Assembly: GCF_015221995.1 (NCBI RefSeq) | Contig: NZ_JADFFM010000002.1 | Coordinates: forward strand, 496,001 to 560,000 | Direction of reading: 5' to 3' | Source: Mucilaginibacter boryungensis | Lineage (GTDB): Bacteria > Bacteroidota > Bacteroidia > Sphingobacteriales > Sphingobacteriaceae | DNA length: 64,000 bases | In this document: one piece after another, positions 45,028 to 53,848 of the stretch | How positions within the stretch are numbered: the stretch's first letter is position 1 | How the letters are laid out: each line of letters opens with the position of its first letter | The notes under the pieces: generated by a model | The model's input: only the letters and a program-made list of their open reading frames with translations | Told to the model about the DNA's origin: nothing | Databases searched by the model: none | Translations under genes and position numbers: made by a program

Positions 45028-45669
45028 ATGAACACCACCAAAGCCATTATATTCGATCTGGGAATGGTCCTAATTGATTGGAATCCTCATCACCTGTACC
45101 GGAAATTATTTGACGACGAGGAACAAATGAAATATTTCCTGGCCAATATTACCACCATGGACTGGAACGAGGAACAGGATATGGGGCGTTCTTTACAGGA
45201 AGGTACCGATATATTGATCAACCAATATCCCGAACACGAAGCCAACATCCGCGCCTATTATACCCGCTGGGATGAAATGCTGGGCGGTATTATTGAAGGT
45301 ACTGCAGCTATATTTAACCAGTTAAAAGCAAGCGGTAAATATAAATTGTATGCGCTAAGTAATTGGTCTGCTGAAACATTCGACATTGCACGGCAGCGAT
45401 ACGTAGTTTTAAACCAGTTTGATGGTATCGTAATCTCCGGTGTAGAGAAAGTTCGCAAGCCATTCCCCGAATTTTATCATATCCTGCTGAACCGCTACCA
45501 GTTAAAACCCTCCGAATGCTTGTTTATTGATGATAATTACCGGAATGTTGCAGCGGCCGAAGAATTAGGGATACCATCAATTCATTTTGTCGGCCCCGAT
45601 GAACTACTGGTGGAATTAAAGAAACGGGGCATCATTCCCGACACAAACGGACCAATCGCTTCAGCATAA
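45028..45669 (+). CDS. HAD superfamily hydrolase (HAD-IA, YihX-like)
   Basis: This 213-aa protein has IIFDLGMVLIDWNP (nucleophile Asp near residue 10), LYALSNWS (motif II), VRKPFPEFY with the motif III Lys, and CLFIDDNYRNVAAAEELGI (motif IV acidic pair). The second Asp of motif I is Gly, as in the YihX-type subgroup. It probably dephosphorylates a small sugar or organic phosphate; the substrate is not evident. Confidence 0.9.
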   Translation: MNTTKAIIFDLGMVLIDWNPHHLYRKLFDDEEQMKYFLANITTMDWNEEQDMGRSLQEGTDILINQYPEHEANIRAYYTRWDEMLGGIIEGTAAIFNQLKASGKYKLYALSNWSAETFDIARQRYVVLNQFDGIVISGVEKVRKPFPEFYHILLNRYQLKPSECLFIDDNYRNVAAAEELGIPSIHFVGPDELLVELKKRGIIPDTNGPIASA

Positions 45670-45749
45670 CTAATTCTTCATTTGTGCCATCCCTAAAATG
45701 GCTATGTAAGCAAATTCGGGATCAGGTTTTCAAAATTGAAAATAAAATA

Positions 45750-45757
45750 TACCTTTG
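45750..45757 (+). promoter_or_regulatory. -7 box upstream of the TPP riboswitch
   Basis: TACCTTTG fits TAnnTTTG and lies about 15 bases before the start of the riboswitch. The -33 region is TTTT-rich without a clean TTTG. Confidence 0.5.
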
Positions 45758-45770
45758 CCCCATAATTCTC

Positions 45771-45948
45771 AAGGGGGTGCCTTGCTTTGAGCAATCAAAA
45801 CTGAAAGACAGGCTGAGATCATACCCATTGTTTAAGTATAAAGTCTAAAAGTATTTAGTCCGAAGTCAGCGCGTTCGACTTAAGACTTTAAACTACCGAC
45901 TTAAAACTTAAACATACACCTGATCCGGATAATGCCGGCGGAGGGAAA
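45771..45948 (+). ncRNA. TPP (THI-box) riboswitch with enlarged P3 arm
   Basis: Core elements are present in order: GGGGGTGCC (45774-45782), GGCTGAGATCATACCC (45821-45836, the CUGAGA pyrimidine-sensing loop), ACCTGATCC and GGATAATGCCGGCGGAGGGA (45918-45946, the pyrophosphate-sensing arm). Between ATACCC and ACCTGATCC is an extra stem, 45840-45913, far longer than the usual P3. The 8-base ends are exact complements and the inner part repeats AAGTCTTAAGTC-type words. It precedes the TonB receptor gene. Confidence 0.93.
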
Positions 45949-46020
45949 GGTAATAAGTTAAGTGTACTGCACATTGTACCCTGGTGGGCAGATGGTTTAA
46001 CAAGTTTTATTTAACACACA

Positions 46021-48414
46021 TTGAAAAAATTATTCACGGCGATAACCGCCCTGCTGCTGCCTGTCCTGGCCGTGGCACAAATTGTAGTATCTGGTACAAT
46101 ATCAGATATCAAAACCCATCAGCCGCTGCCTGGCGCTACTATCAGTATCCAAAACACATCTATTCAAACGGCTGCCGATCAAAATGGTAAATACCGGCTA
46201 AACATCCCTCAAAGCGGTAATTATGTTATCAATGTATCATATATCGGCTATTTTACAGCCACACATACACAGCAGATTAGCAGCAGTTTGGTATTGACGA
46301 TCGCTTTATCACCTAATACCTTTTTAACCGAGGAAGTAACCGTAAACGGCACGCGTGCAAGCAGTAAATCGCCAACGGCATTTACCAATCTTAACAAAAA
46401 AGATATCGATAAAAATAACTCGGGCCGGGGTTTTGAATACCTGCTGGAGCAAACACCATCAACCGTGGTTACTTCAAATGCGGGCGCAGGCGTGGGTTAT
46501 ACCGCTATCCGTATTCGTGGCTCTGATCCTACCCGTATAAATGTCACCCTGAATGGCATCCCACTTAATGATGCCGAAGACCAGGGCGTTTATTTTGTCG
46601 ATCTGCCCGATCTGGCTTCATCGGTAGATAATATCCAGGTGCAACGCGGTGTAGGCACATCAACCAACGGTGCAGGCGCTTTTGGTGCCAGTATCAATAT
46701 CCAAACCACTACCCGCCGCGATTCGGCTTATGCCGAGTTGAATAACTCGGCAGGTTCATACGGCACTATCAAAAATACCGTAAGCCTGGGCACAGGTTTA
46801 TTAAACGGGCATTTCAGTGTAGATGGCCGCTTATCGCGGATGAACTCGGATGGGTATATAGACCGTGCTTTTTCTAAATTGAAATCATATTTCCTAAGTG
46901 GTGCTTACTATGGCAAAAGCAGTGTGTTACGCCTGAATGTATTCTCGGGTTACGAGCAAACCTACCAGGCTTGGGATGGCGTGCCCGAGGATAGTGTAAA
47001 AGCCGGAAACAGAAAGTATAACGAGTTGGGTTATATTAACAGCAATGGCTCTTACTATAAAAACCAAACCGATAACTATACGCAAAATTATTACCAGTTA
47101 CTGTACGACCAGCAATTGAGCAGTAAGCTTTCATTCAGCGGCGCGCTGCATTATACCAAAGGCTTTGGCTATTACGAGGAGTTTAAGAACGATCAGACCC
47201 TGGCCGATTATGGCGTTACCCCTGTTACCGTTGGCGGGACTACCATCACAGAAACCGACCTGGTGCGCCGCCTTTGGCTGAACAATGATTTTTATGGGTT
47301 AACTTATAACTTCAATTACATAGCATCGAACAAACTTGATTTAAAACTGGGCGGTGCTTACAATGAATATAAAGGTCAGCACTATGATAATATTGAGTGG
47401 ACCCAACAAAGCACTAATATTTTACCTGATTATGAGTACGCCCGCAATAATGCCAAGAAAACCGATTTCAATATCTTCGGCAGGGCTGAATACCGTTTAG
47501 GCGATGTATTGTTGTATGGCGATTTACAATACCGCCATATTTACTATTCGTTCCTGGGGTTTGACCGTAACCTGAACAATGTGCAACAGCAGGCCAGTCT
47601 AAACTTCTTTAACCCTAAAGCCGGTATAACTTATAGTCTTAATGATCAAAGCAATATCTATGCCTCGGTTGCAATTGCTAACCACGAACCTAACCGCAGC
47701 GATTTTACCAATTCATCACCGTTAAGTCGCCCGAAGGCCGAGCATTTGACTGATTTTGAGGCAGGTTATCGTTTCAGTCAGCCAAACTTTGGCGCAAGCA
47801 TCAACGGCTTTTATATGCTGTATAAAAACCAACTGGTACTAACCGGATCGCTGAATGATGTAGGAGAAGCTATCCGTACCAATATTGATAACAGCTACCG
47901 GGCGGGTATTGAAGGCAGCGCGCGGATAAAGATTGCCCAACCGTTAACATGGTCGGTTAATGCAACGGTGAGTGCCAATAAAGTAAAGAATTTTAAACAG
48001 TTTCTATATAACTACGATACCGATAAGCTGGATGCAACCCAATACAGTAAAACTGATATTGCCTATTCGCCAAACTTTACCGGATCGAGCACTATTGCTT
48101 ATAGCCCGATAAAAAATACTGAGATTGCTTTCATTAGCAAATATGTAAGCAAACAATACCTGGATAACACCTCGACCGCGAGCCGTTCCCTGGATGCTTA
48201 TTTTGTGAATGATGTGCGCCTGAACTATAATTTCAGCTTTAAAGGTGTTAAAAATGTAGGTGTAGGCTTGCTGGTAAATAACGTATTCAGCAAAAAGTAT
48301 CAATCAGACGGGGCTACTTACCCAGATGTTGAAGGTGGCAAAGTGGTGAACTATAACTACTTTTTCCCTCAAGCGCCGATCAACTTTTTAGCAAGTTTGA
48401 ATGTGAGGTTTTAA
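46021..48414 (+). CDS. TonB-dependent receptor, predicted thiamine transporter
   Basis: This 797-aa outer-membrane barrel has a TTG start, a signal peptide ending near VAVAQ, a carboxypeptidase-regulatory-like beta domain (VVSGTISDIKTHQPLPGATISI...NVSYIGYFTATHT), the plug (RGFEYLLEQTPSTVVTSN...IRIRGSDPTRINVTLNGIPLNDAEDQGVYFVDLPDL) and a barrel ending NFLASLNVRF. The upstream TPP riboswitch makes thiamine or its precursor the likely ligand. No thiamine salvage gene is directly adjacent. Confidence 0.9.
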   Translation: MKKLFTAITALLLPVLAVAQIVVSGTISDIKTHQPLPGATISIQNTSIQTAADQNGKYRLNIPQSGNYVINVSYIGYFTATHTQQISSSLVLTIALSPNTFLTEEVTVNGTRASSKSPTAFTNLNKKDIDKNNSGRGFEYLLEQTPSTVVTSNAGAGVGYTAIRIRGSDPTRINVTLNGIPLNDAEDQGVYFVDLPDLASSVDNIQVQRGVGTSTNGAGAFGASINIQTTTRRDSAYAELNNSAGSYGTIKNTVSLGTGLLNGHFSVDGRLSRMNSDGYIDRAFSKLKSYFLSGAYYGKSSVLRLNVFSGYEQTYQAWDGVPEDSVKAGNRKYNELGYINSNGSYYKNQTDNYTQNYYQLLYDQQLSSKLSFSGALHYTKGFGYYEEFKNDQTLADYGVTPVTVGGTTITETDLVRRLWLNNDFYGLTYNFNYIASNKLDLKLGGAYNEYKGQHYDNIEWTQQSTNILPDYEYARNNAKKTDFNIFGRAEYRLGDVLLYGDLQYRHIYYSFLGFDRNLNNVQQQASLNFFNPKAGITYSLNDQSNIYASVAIANHEPNRSDFTNSSPLSRPKAEHLTDFEAGYRFSQPNFGASINGFYMLYKNQLVLTGSLNDVGEAIRTNIDNSYRAGIEGSARIKIAQPLTWSVNATVSANKVKNFKQFLYNYDTDKLDATQYSKTDIAYSPNFTGSSTIAYSPIKNTEIAFISKYVSKQYLDNTSTASRSLDAYFVNDVRLNYNFSFKGVKNVGVGLLVNNVFSKKYQSDGATYPDVEGGKVVNYNYFFPQAPINFLASLNVRF

Positions 48415-48442
48415 TAACCTGGTATTCGAATAATACACACCA

Positions 48443-48528
48443 TGTCATTTCGAACCGGAGGGAGAAATCTTTTACACGCGACAATCATGCCGTAGAAGAT
48501 TTCTCCTCGTACCTCGTTCGAAATGACA
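48443..48528. repeat. REP-like palindrome, family A (copy 2)
   Basis: TGTCATTTCGAACC at the left is mirrored by GTTCGAAATGACA at the right of an 86-base unit. It lies between the convergent ends of the TonB receptor gene and the repeat-protein gene, so it may also end transcription. Confidence 0.7.
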
Positions 48529-48535
48529 TTTTTAT

Positions 48536-49369
48536 TTATTCCTTAGCCTTAAACCGCGGCTTAAAACCCATGGGTTTTGGTGCAGTAGAGGCGGGCTGTT
48601 CGGCTGGTGGTTCATCAGTTTTTTCTTGGGCTGCAGGCGGCGCGGCTTCAGCGGGCTGTTCTTCTGCCGGTTTGTTGGTTACTCCAGCTTTAAAACGTGG
48701 CTTAAAACCCACTGGTTTTGGTGCGGTTTCAGCAGACTTTTCAACTGTGGCATCTTCCGTTTTTTCTTCAGGTGCCGGTATAACCTCAGCCGGCTTCTCT
48801 TCAGCAGGTTTATTTGTCACACCTGCTTTAAAACGTGGCTTAAAGCCCACCGCTGGTTTGGCCTGTGGCGCCTCAGGCGATTCTTCAATAGGTTTTGCCT
48901 CTGCGGGTGTTTCCTCTGCAGGTTTTTCTTCCACTGGTTTACTTACCATACTTGCCTTGAAACGTGGTTTAAAACCAACGGCAGGTGCCGGGGTTGGCGT
49001 TTCGGCAGGTTTGTCTTCAGTTGGTGCAGGCATTGCTTCAACCGGCTTATCTTCCGCTGGTTTATTAACTATACCCGCCTTGAAACGAGGTTTAAACCCT
49101 ACTGATGCCGGTGCGGCCGTTTCAGTCAACGCTTCTGTAATAGTCTGTTCAGCAAGTTGATTTTCAATATGAACCTTCTCAACTTTAGCTTCAACAGGGG
49201 CAGGAAAGCGGTGGCGCAACTGGTTGAACCAATACTTTTTGGTATGGTCGAAGCTTTTTTCGCCCATCCATTCATAGTGGTCCTTAAATTCAGCAAATAA
49301 TCCAGGCTCGCCGTTTTGCAGGGCGGACAGATCTATTTTCTTCTTTTTAAAAAACTCTTCAAACGTCAT
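48536..49369 (-). CDS. Low-complexity protein with five GFKPRFKA repeats
   Basis: This 277-aa protein starts with a folded-looking segment (MTFEEFFKKKKIDLSALQ...KYWFNQLRHRFPAP), then a Pro/Glu/Lys/Ala-rich region with five repeats of (V/M)GFKPRFKA(G/S) separated by about 30-50 residues of PAEEKPAE-type linker. The repeats lie at about residues 91, 132, 175, 221 and 269. The stop lies 8 bases after a family A repeat. Its ATG overlaps the end of the preceding DUF2442 gene. Its function is unknown; the repeated FKPRFK looks like a binding motif. Confidence 0.72.
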   Translation of the reverse strand: MTFEEFFKKKKIDLSALQNGEPGLFAEFKDHYEWMGEKSFDHTKKYWFNQLRHRFPAPVEAKVEKVHIENQLAEQTITEALTETAAPASVGFKPRFKAGIVNKPAEDKPVEAMPAPTEDKPAETPTPAPAVGFKPRFKASMVSKPVEEKPAEETPAEAKPIEESPEAPQAKPAVGFKPRFKAGVTNKPAEEKPAEVIPAPEEKTEDATVEKSAETAPKPVGFKPRFKAGVTNKPAEEQPAEAAPPAAQEKTDEPPAEQPASTAPKPMGFKPRFKAKE

Positions 49370-49587
49370 CAGGACAAGTTTATATCAACATTCAATCTTT
49401 CCCAGCGGATGCCTTTATCGGTCAGATGCCAGTCGGCTTGTTCATCGGCGCTGGCATTTTTTAGCTGCGGCATCCAGGTAAGCGGAATAGCCTGCTGCTT
49501 GCCATCAGGTGTTTCCACAAAAAGCATATCATCCTGAAAGGATAGTTTAATATCTTTTTTTTGCTTACGCGATGTGAACAGTGCCAT
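49369..49587 (-). CDS. DUF2442-like small protein
   Basis: This 72-aa protein matches DUF2442, with DGKQQAIPLTWMPQLKNASADEQADWHL and the ending GIRWERLNVDINLS. DUF2442 proteins often accompany toxin-antitoxin or phage-type genes, but the neighbour here is the repeat protein. The ATG chosen at 49587 skips a short leader (MLC). It is coupled to the downstream gene by 1-base overlap. Confidence 0.78.
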   Translation of the reverse strand: MALFTSRKQKKDIKLSFQDDMLFVETPDGKQQAIPLTWMPQLKNASADEQADWHLTDKGIRWERLNVDINLS

Positions 49588-49654
49588 ACAAAGCAAAGGT
49601 GGTTAATTTGTGTTGGGGATGGAAATAAAAAATGAATAAACCATAACCAAAACA

Positions 49655-49744
49655 CGTCATTGCGAGCGTAGCGTGGCAATCCCCGATAAGCAGAGCGGCT
49701 TGCATGTCGGGGATTGCCACGTCGTTTCACTCCTCGCAATGACG
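49655..49744. repeat. REP-like palindrome, family A (copy 3)
   Basis: CGTCATTGCGAGCG at the left and TCGCAATGACG at the right, with GGCAATCCCCGA and CGGGGATTGCC as an inner stem. The 49588-49959 gap is filled with this and the two next repeats; no gene. Confidence 0.8.
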
Positions 49745-49759
49745 TAGTTGTATATTTAC

Positions 49760-49940
49760 CGCCATTGTTGGTGTTGTCACCAACAATTTCTAAATAGCCC
49801 TGCGAAATGTTGTTGGAGACAACTCCAACAACGGCCTGAAATTTAAATAATAATTTCACTCAACGTCATGCCGAACTTGTTTCGGCATCCCACTTGTAAG
49901 TATTAGCGTAGCAGGCATGATGAGATCCTGAAACAAGTTC
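49760..49940. repeat. Family B (reverse copy) and family C repeats
   Basis: CCATTGTTGGTGTTGTCACC and GAGACAACTCCAACAACGG (49760-49835) are the reverse of the 21.5-kb units. GTCATGCCGAACTTGTTTCG at 49866 onwards and TGAAACAAGTTCAGGATGGC near 49930 are family C arms. Confidence 0.7.
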
Positions 49941-49959
49941 AGGATGGCGCTTTTGTTAG

Positions 49960-51072
49960 CTATTCATCAAAAATGGACAACTGCCCGGTATTATCCTGTT
50001 TGGGCGGGCGTTCCTGTAGTTCGCCAAAGTTGGATAGTGATATACCCAGCAAGCGGATGCGCACATTTTCAATGCCGCTGTTCAATAGCAGGTTTTTAGC
50101 GGTAGTTACAATAGTTTCATAATCATCTACCGGTTTGCTGAACGATTGGTTACGGGTGATCTGCCTGAAATCGCTGTATTTTACTTTGAGCGTAATAGTC
50201 CGGCCCTGCAATTCATAACGCCTCAGGCGCTTAACAACGGTCTCCCCTATTTTGTCCAGTTCGGCATTCATCTCTTCTACCTCCGTCAAATCATACGGAA
50301 AAGTATCCTCGGCGCCCAGTGATTTTGTCTCGCGGTGCGGCTGTACGGGCCGGTCGTCAATCCCACGTACTATCTGGTAATAAAACCTGCCCGTCTTACC
50401 AAAATTGCGGGCCATTTCTTCCTCGGTCAGCTTTTTCAGATCGGCACCAAAATGCAGGCCCATACGTTTCATTTTATCGGCTGTAACCTTGCCAACACCA
50501 TAAAATTTCTCCACCGGCAAGGTTTCCATGAACGCTTCGATATTAGATGGGCCAATGAACTTCAAACCGTCGGGTTTGTTGATATCAGAAGCTATTTTGG
50601 CAACAAATTTATTTATGGAAACACCCGCAGAAGCCGTCAGTTGCAATTCATCTTTAATAGCTTGCTTTATTTCTTTGGCAATATCAATAGCCGAGCCGAT
50701 ACCCAGTTTATCAGTAGTGACATCAAGGTAGGCTTCGTCTAGTGATAAAGGTTCTATTAAATCGGTATACCGGCTAAATATCTCGCGGATGTGCCGCGAT
50801 ACTTCTTTGTAAGCTTCAAATCGCGGCCGGATAAATATGGCATGCGGACAAAGTTGCTGCGCCCTTTTAGATGGCATGGCCGAGCGGACACCAAACTTAC
50901 GCGCCTCGTAACTGGCAGTAGCTACTACACCTCCCCTGCCTTCAGGTAAGCCACCAACCACCAGCGCCTTGCCCCGGTACTCGGGGTTATCCCGCTGCTC
51001 AACCGACGCGTAGAAAGCATCCATATCAATATGGATAATTTTACGGTAAATGGTTTCAGCAGTGGTTTCCAT
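49960..51072 (-). CDS. dinB: DNA polymerase IV (Y family)
   Basis: A 370-aa translesion polymerase. Catalytic residues are in HIDMDAFYASVEQRD (residues 15-28) and IEPLSLDEAYLDVT (about 101-114). The HhH segment (PVEKFYGVGKVTADKMKRMG) and little-finger domain are present. The C-terminal QLSIF is a sliding-clamp-binding motif. It is alone, with the repeat block on one side. Confidence 0.97.
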   Translation of the reverse strand: METTAETIYRKIIHIDMDAFYASVEQRDNPEYRGKALVVGGLPEGRGGVVATASYEARKFGVRSAMPSKRAQQLCPHAIFIRPRFEAYKEVSRHIREIFSRYTDLIEPLSLDEAYLDVTTDKLGIGSAIDIAKEIKQAIKDELQLTASAGVSINKFVAKIASDINKPDGLKFIGPSNIEAFMETLPVEKFYGVGKVTADKMKRMGLHFGADLKKLTEEEMARNFGKTGRFYYQIVRGIDDRPVQPHRETKSLGAEDTFPYDLTEVEEMNAELDKIGETVVKRLRRYELQGRTITLKVKYSDFRQITRNQSFSKPVDDYETIVTTAKNLLLNSGIENVRIRLLGISLSNFGELQERPPKQDNTGQLSIFDE

Positions 51073-51200
51073 TGGCCATGCAAATTAGGAAATTTTGGCA
51101 AAAGCTATCGTAATTAGCCACCCCGGCGTGCCCGCAAATTGCGGCAATATTACCACACCCTGACAAACCATTTTTTAGCTTTGCTGCTTAAATAACTAAT

Positions 51201-51842
51201 ATGATGAAAGTTGAAATATGGTCGGATGTGATGTGCCCGTTTTGTTATATAGGCAAGCGCAGGTTTGAAGAAGCCCTGGCACAATTCCCCAATGCGGATA
51301 AGGTGGAAATTACCTGGAAAAGCTTCCAGCTAAACCCAGACCAGGTGACCGACCCAACCATTAGCATACATCAGTACCTGGCCGATATTAAAGGCTGGCA
51401 ACTGGATTATGCCAAACAACTGAACCAGCAGGTGAGCGATATGGCCCAGTCTGTTGGGTTACATTACGATTTTGACCGTGCCGTGGTAGCTAACAGTTTC
51501 GACGCGCACCGCTTGGTGCAATTAGCCAAAAAACATAACCTGGGTGATGCTGCCGAAGAAGCGTTGTTTAAAGCCTACTTTACCGAAGGCAAAAACATTG
51601 CGGACAATAATACATTAATTGCATTAGGCACAAGCATTGGCCTTGATGCTGATGAGCTGAAGCAGGTGCTTAATACCGATGCTTACGCCGACGCCGTTAA
51701 GCACGATATTGAAGAAGCCCAACAACTGGGCATCCGCGGCGTGCCGTTTTTTGTAATGAACGATAAATATGCCGTATCGGGCGCGCAACCCACCGAGGTA
51801 TTTTTGCAAACGCTGGAAAAGGCGTTCGAAGATGTTCAGTAA
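51201..51842 (+). CDS. DsbA family oxidoreductase (FrnE-like)
   Basis: This 213-aa thioredoxin-fold protein has the active site CPFC (DVMCPFCYIGK, residues 10-20), the alpha-helical insertion typical of FrnE/2-hydroxychromene isomerase-type proteins, and GIRGVPFFVMNDKYAVSGAQP (cis-Pro near residue 175). It is cytosolic, with no signal peptide. The substrate is unknown; FrnE of Deinococcus is stress-linked. The 51843-52130 gap has no gene. Confidence 0.88.
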   Translation: MMKVEIWSDVMCPFCYIGKRRFEEALAQFPNADKVEITWKSFQLNPDQVTDPTISIHQYLADIKGWQLDYAKQLNQQVSDMAQSVGLHYDFDRAVVANSFDAHRLVQLAKKHNLGDAAEEALFKAYFTEGKNIADNNTLIALGTSIGLDADELKQVLNTDAYADAVKHDIEEAQQLGIRGVPFFVMNDKYAVSGAQPTEVFLQTLEKAFEDVQ

Positions 51843-52105
51843 GTCGCGTTAGGGTTGGAAGTGGATACCGGCCTCGTGGCTAATGCCTGCAGTATAAGCG
51901 TACAGCCCGGGCCGAAGGCAACGCTATATTTATTAACTTTCAATACCGTCAATGTGGATAAACAAATTTGCCAACCTGTAGGCATATCCCTATGTTTACT
52001 TAAGGATTGTGGTTGAATTCTGCTAATATTCTAAGCTGAAAATCAACGTTTCAGAATTTCTTTAAAATAATTACTAAAAAAATTAGTAATTGTAAATTAT
52101 TTATT

Positions 52106-52122
52106 TACATTTGTATATACAA
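52106..52122 (+). promoter_or_regulatory. recA promoter with overlapping palindrome
   Basis: TACATTTG (52106-52113) is the -7 box, 17 bases before the ATG. It overlaps the perfect palindrome TTGTATATACAA (52111-52122), which could bind a regulator or be chance in AT-rich DNA. A classic LexA box is not seen. Confidence 0.45.
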
Positions 52123-52130
52123 TTTTTAAG

Positions 52131-53141
52131 ATGAGTAACGCAGATAAATTAAAAGCATTGCAGCTTACCCTTGATAAGCTGGAAAAATCGTACGGTAAGG
52201 GAACTATTATGAAACTTGGCGATACCGAGATTGAGCCTATCGAGGTGATTTCGACCGGATCGTTGGGTTTGGATATTGCCCTGGGTGTAGGCGGTTTGCC
52301 TAAAGGCCGTGTGATAGAAATATACGGACCGGAATCATCAGGTAAAACTACTTTAGCCATACACGCCATTGCCGAATCGCAGCGTAACGGTGGTATTGCT
52401 GCCTTTATTGATGCGGAGCATGCGTTCGACCGCTTTTATGCCAAAAAATTAGGCGTAGATGTAGAGAACCTGCTGATCTCTCAGCCGGATAACGGCGAGC
52501 AGGCTTTAGAAATTGCTGATAACCTGATCCGTTCGGGCGCTATTGATATTTTGGTAATCGACTCGGTTGCGGCTTTAGTGCCAAAAAGCGAGATAGAAGG
52601 CGAAATGGGCGATTCGAAAATGGGCCTGCATGCACGTTTAATGTCTCAGGCATTGCGTAAGCTTACCGGTACTATTAGCAAAACCGGGTGCTGCTGTATA
52701 TTCATTAACCAATTGCGCGATAAAATTGGCGTAATGTTTGGCAACCCCGAAACTACAACCGGTGGTAACGCCTTGAAATTCTATGCTTCAGTACGTTTGG
52801 ATGTACGCCGTATATCGCAAATTAAAGATACCGACGAGGTTTCAGGTAACCGGGTAAAAGTTAAGATTGTGAAAAACAAAGTGGCACCGCCATTCCGCAT
52901 AGCCGAGTTTGATATTATGTTTGGCGAAGGTATATCCAAAGCTGGTGAAATTATCGATCTTGGTGTTGATCATAACATCATTAAAAAATCGGGCTCGTGG
53001 TTTAGCTATGGCGAAACCCGCCTTGGCCAGGGCCGCGACGCGGTGAAACAACTGATACTGGATAACCCGGAGCTGATGGAAGAATTGGAAGCTAAAATAA
53101 GGGAAGTAGTAACCGGCGATAGCCTGGCTGAAGCGGAATAA
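52131..53141 (+). CDS. recA: Recombinase RecA
   Basis: This 336-aa filament-forming DNA recombinase has the Walker A loop [17 protein letters not shown] (residues 63-79), IDAEHAFD, the L1 and L2 regions ([42 protein letters not shown]) and the C-terminal acidic tail. The length is normal. It drives homologous recombination and, where LexA exists, the SOS response. Confidence 0.98.
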   Translation: MSNADKLKALQLTLDKLEKSYGKGTIMKLGDTEIEPIEVISTGSLGLDIALGVGGLPKGRVIEIYGPESSGKTTLAIHAIAESQRNGGIAAFIDAEHAFDRFYAKKLGVDVENLLISQPDNGEQALEIADNLIRSGAIDILVIDSVAALVPKSEIEGEMGDSKMGLHARLMSQALRKLTGTISKTGCCCIFINQLRDKIGVMFGNPETTTGGNALKFYASVRLDVRRISQIKDTDEVSGNRVKVKIVKNKVAPPFRIAEFDIMFGEGISKAGEIIDLGVDHNIIKKSGSWFSYGETRLGQGRDAVKQLILDNPELMEELEAKIREVVTGDSLAEAE

Positions 53142-53149
53142 GTTTTTTT

Positions 53150-53270
53150 GAGTTCCGAGTCTTAAGTCGGATTTTATATAACGAAAACGTCCTGATCGGT
53201 AAACGGTCAGGACGTTTTTGTATTTGGAGAGTATTAAAAACTTTAGACTTATGGCTACGGACTTTAAACT
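53150..53270. repeat. AGTCTTAAGTC-type repeats flanking the recA terminator, family E
   Basis: GAGTTCCGAGTCTTAAGTCG at 53150 and TTTAGACTTATGGC...ACTTTAAACTT at 53242-53270 surround the terminator. The same word types recur in the TPP riboswitch P3, in valS, at 60810-60870 and at 62171-62222. Confidence 0.6.
53184..53219. terminator. Rho-independent terminator after recA
   Basis: AAAACGTCCTGA pairs with TCAGGACGTTTT over 12 bases with an 11-base loop and then a T-run. Confidence 0.92.
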
Positions 53271-53277
53271 TATTTCC

Positions 53278-53285
53278 TACCTTTG
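53278..53285 (+). promoter_or_regulatory. -7 box for pyrR-pyrB
   Basis: TACCTTTG fits TAnnTTTG, 17 bases before the pyrR ATG at 53303. The -33 box is unclear because family E repeat DNA lies upstream. Confidence 0.5.
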
Positions 53286-53302
53286 CCCAAATCAACCCAA
53301 CG

Positions 53303-53845
53303 ATGCTTAATCCTACCCTGCTCGACGGTCCGAAATTTCAAATTACCATACAACGTTTATGCCGTCAGTTAATTGAAAATCATAACGATTTTTCTAACTC
53401 AGTCATTATCGGTATACAACCACGTGGTATTTATCTGGCCAAGCGCATAGCAGAAGAATTACGCAAGATATTACCAGAAAGCACTATCCTGCACGGCGAC
53501 CTTGACATCACTTTTTACCGTGACGATTTTCGCCGCCGCGAGCAATTAATACCCAACCAAACCCGTATTGACTTTGTGATGGAAGGTAAAAAAGTGATCC
53601 TGATGGATGACGTGCTTTGGACCGGCCGTACTATCCGCGCGGCTATGGATGCCCTGATGGCTTTTGGTCGCCCGGAGAAGATAGAATTTTTGACACTGGT
53701 GGACAGGCGTTATTCACGTCACATTCCTGTCGCTGCAGATTATACAGGCATTGAGGTAGATTCCATAGCGTCGCAAAAGGTAGTGGTAAGCTGGAAAGAA
53801 ACGGACGGTGAAGATAAAGTTGTTTTATTATCAGATAGAAACTAA
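53303..53845 (+). CDS. pyrR: Bifunctional PyrR regulator/uracil phosphoribosyltransferase
   Basis: This 180-aa protein has the PRPP loop KVILMDDVLWTGRTIRAAMDAL (near residues 94-115) with DLDITFYRDDF and HIPVAADYTGIEVDS. In Gram-positives it binds the pyr mRNA leader; no such leader is evident here, so the regulatory part is unproven. It precedes pyrB by 3 bases. Confidence 0.95.
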   Translation: MLNPTLLDGPKFQITIQRLCRQLIENHNDFSNSVIIGIQPRGIYLAKRIAEELRKILPESTILHGDLDITFYRDDFRRREQLIPNQTRIDFVMEGKKVILMDDVLWTGRTIRAAMDALMAFGRPEKIEFLTLVDRRYSRHIPVAADYTGIEVDSIASQKVVVSWKETDGEDKVVLLSDRN

Positions 53846-53848
53846 AAT

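Noticed and set aside
48570..49160. Ser/Ala/Gly-rich plus-strand frame opposite the repeat protein
   Set aside because: It is the shadow of the Pro/Glu/Lys repeats on the other strand; the minus-strand frame has the better leader, the folded N-terminus and the DUF2442 coupling.
49461..49859. Open frame of 132 aa overlapping the DUF2442 gene
   Set aside because: It reads through family A and B repeats and the antisense or alternative frame of the real DUF2442 gene.
51850..51930. Possible further dispersed repeat (CAGTATAAGCGTACAGCCCG region)
   Set aside because: It looks like a repeat type, but there is no second copy in the window to support it.
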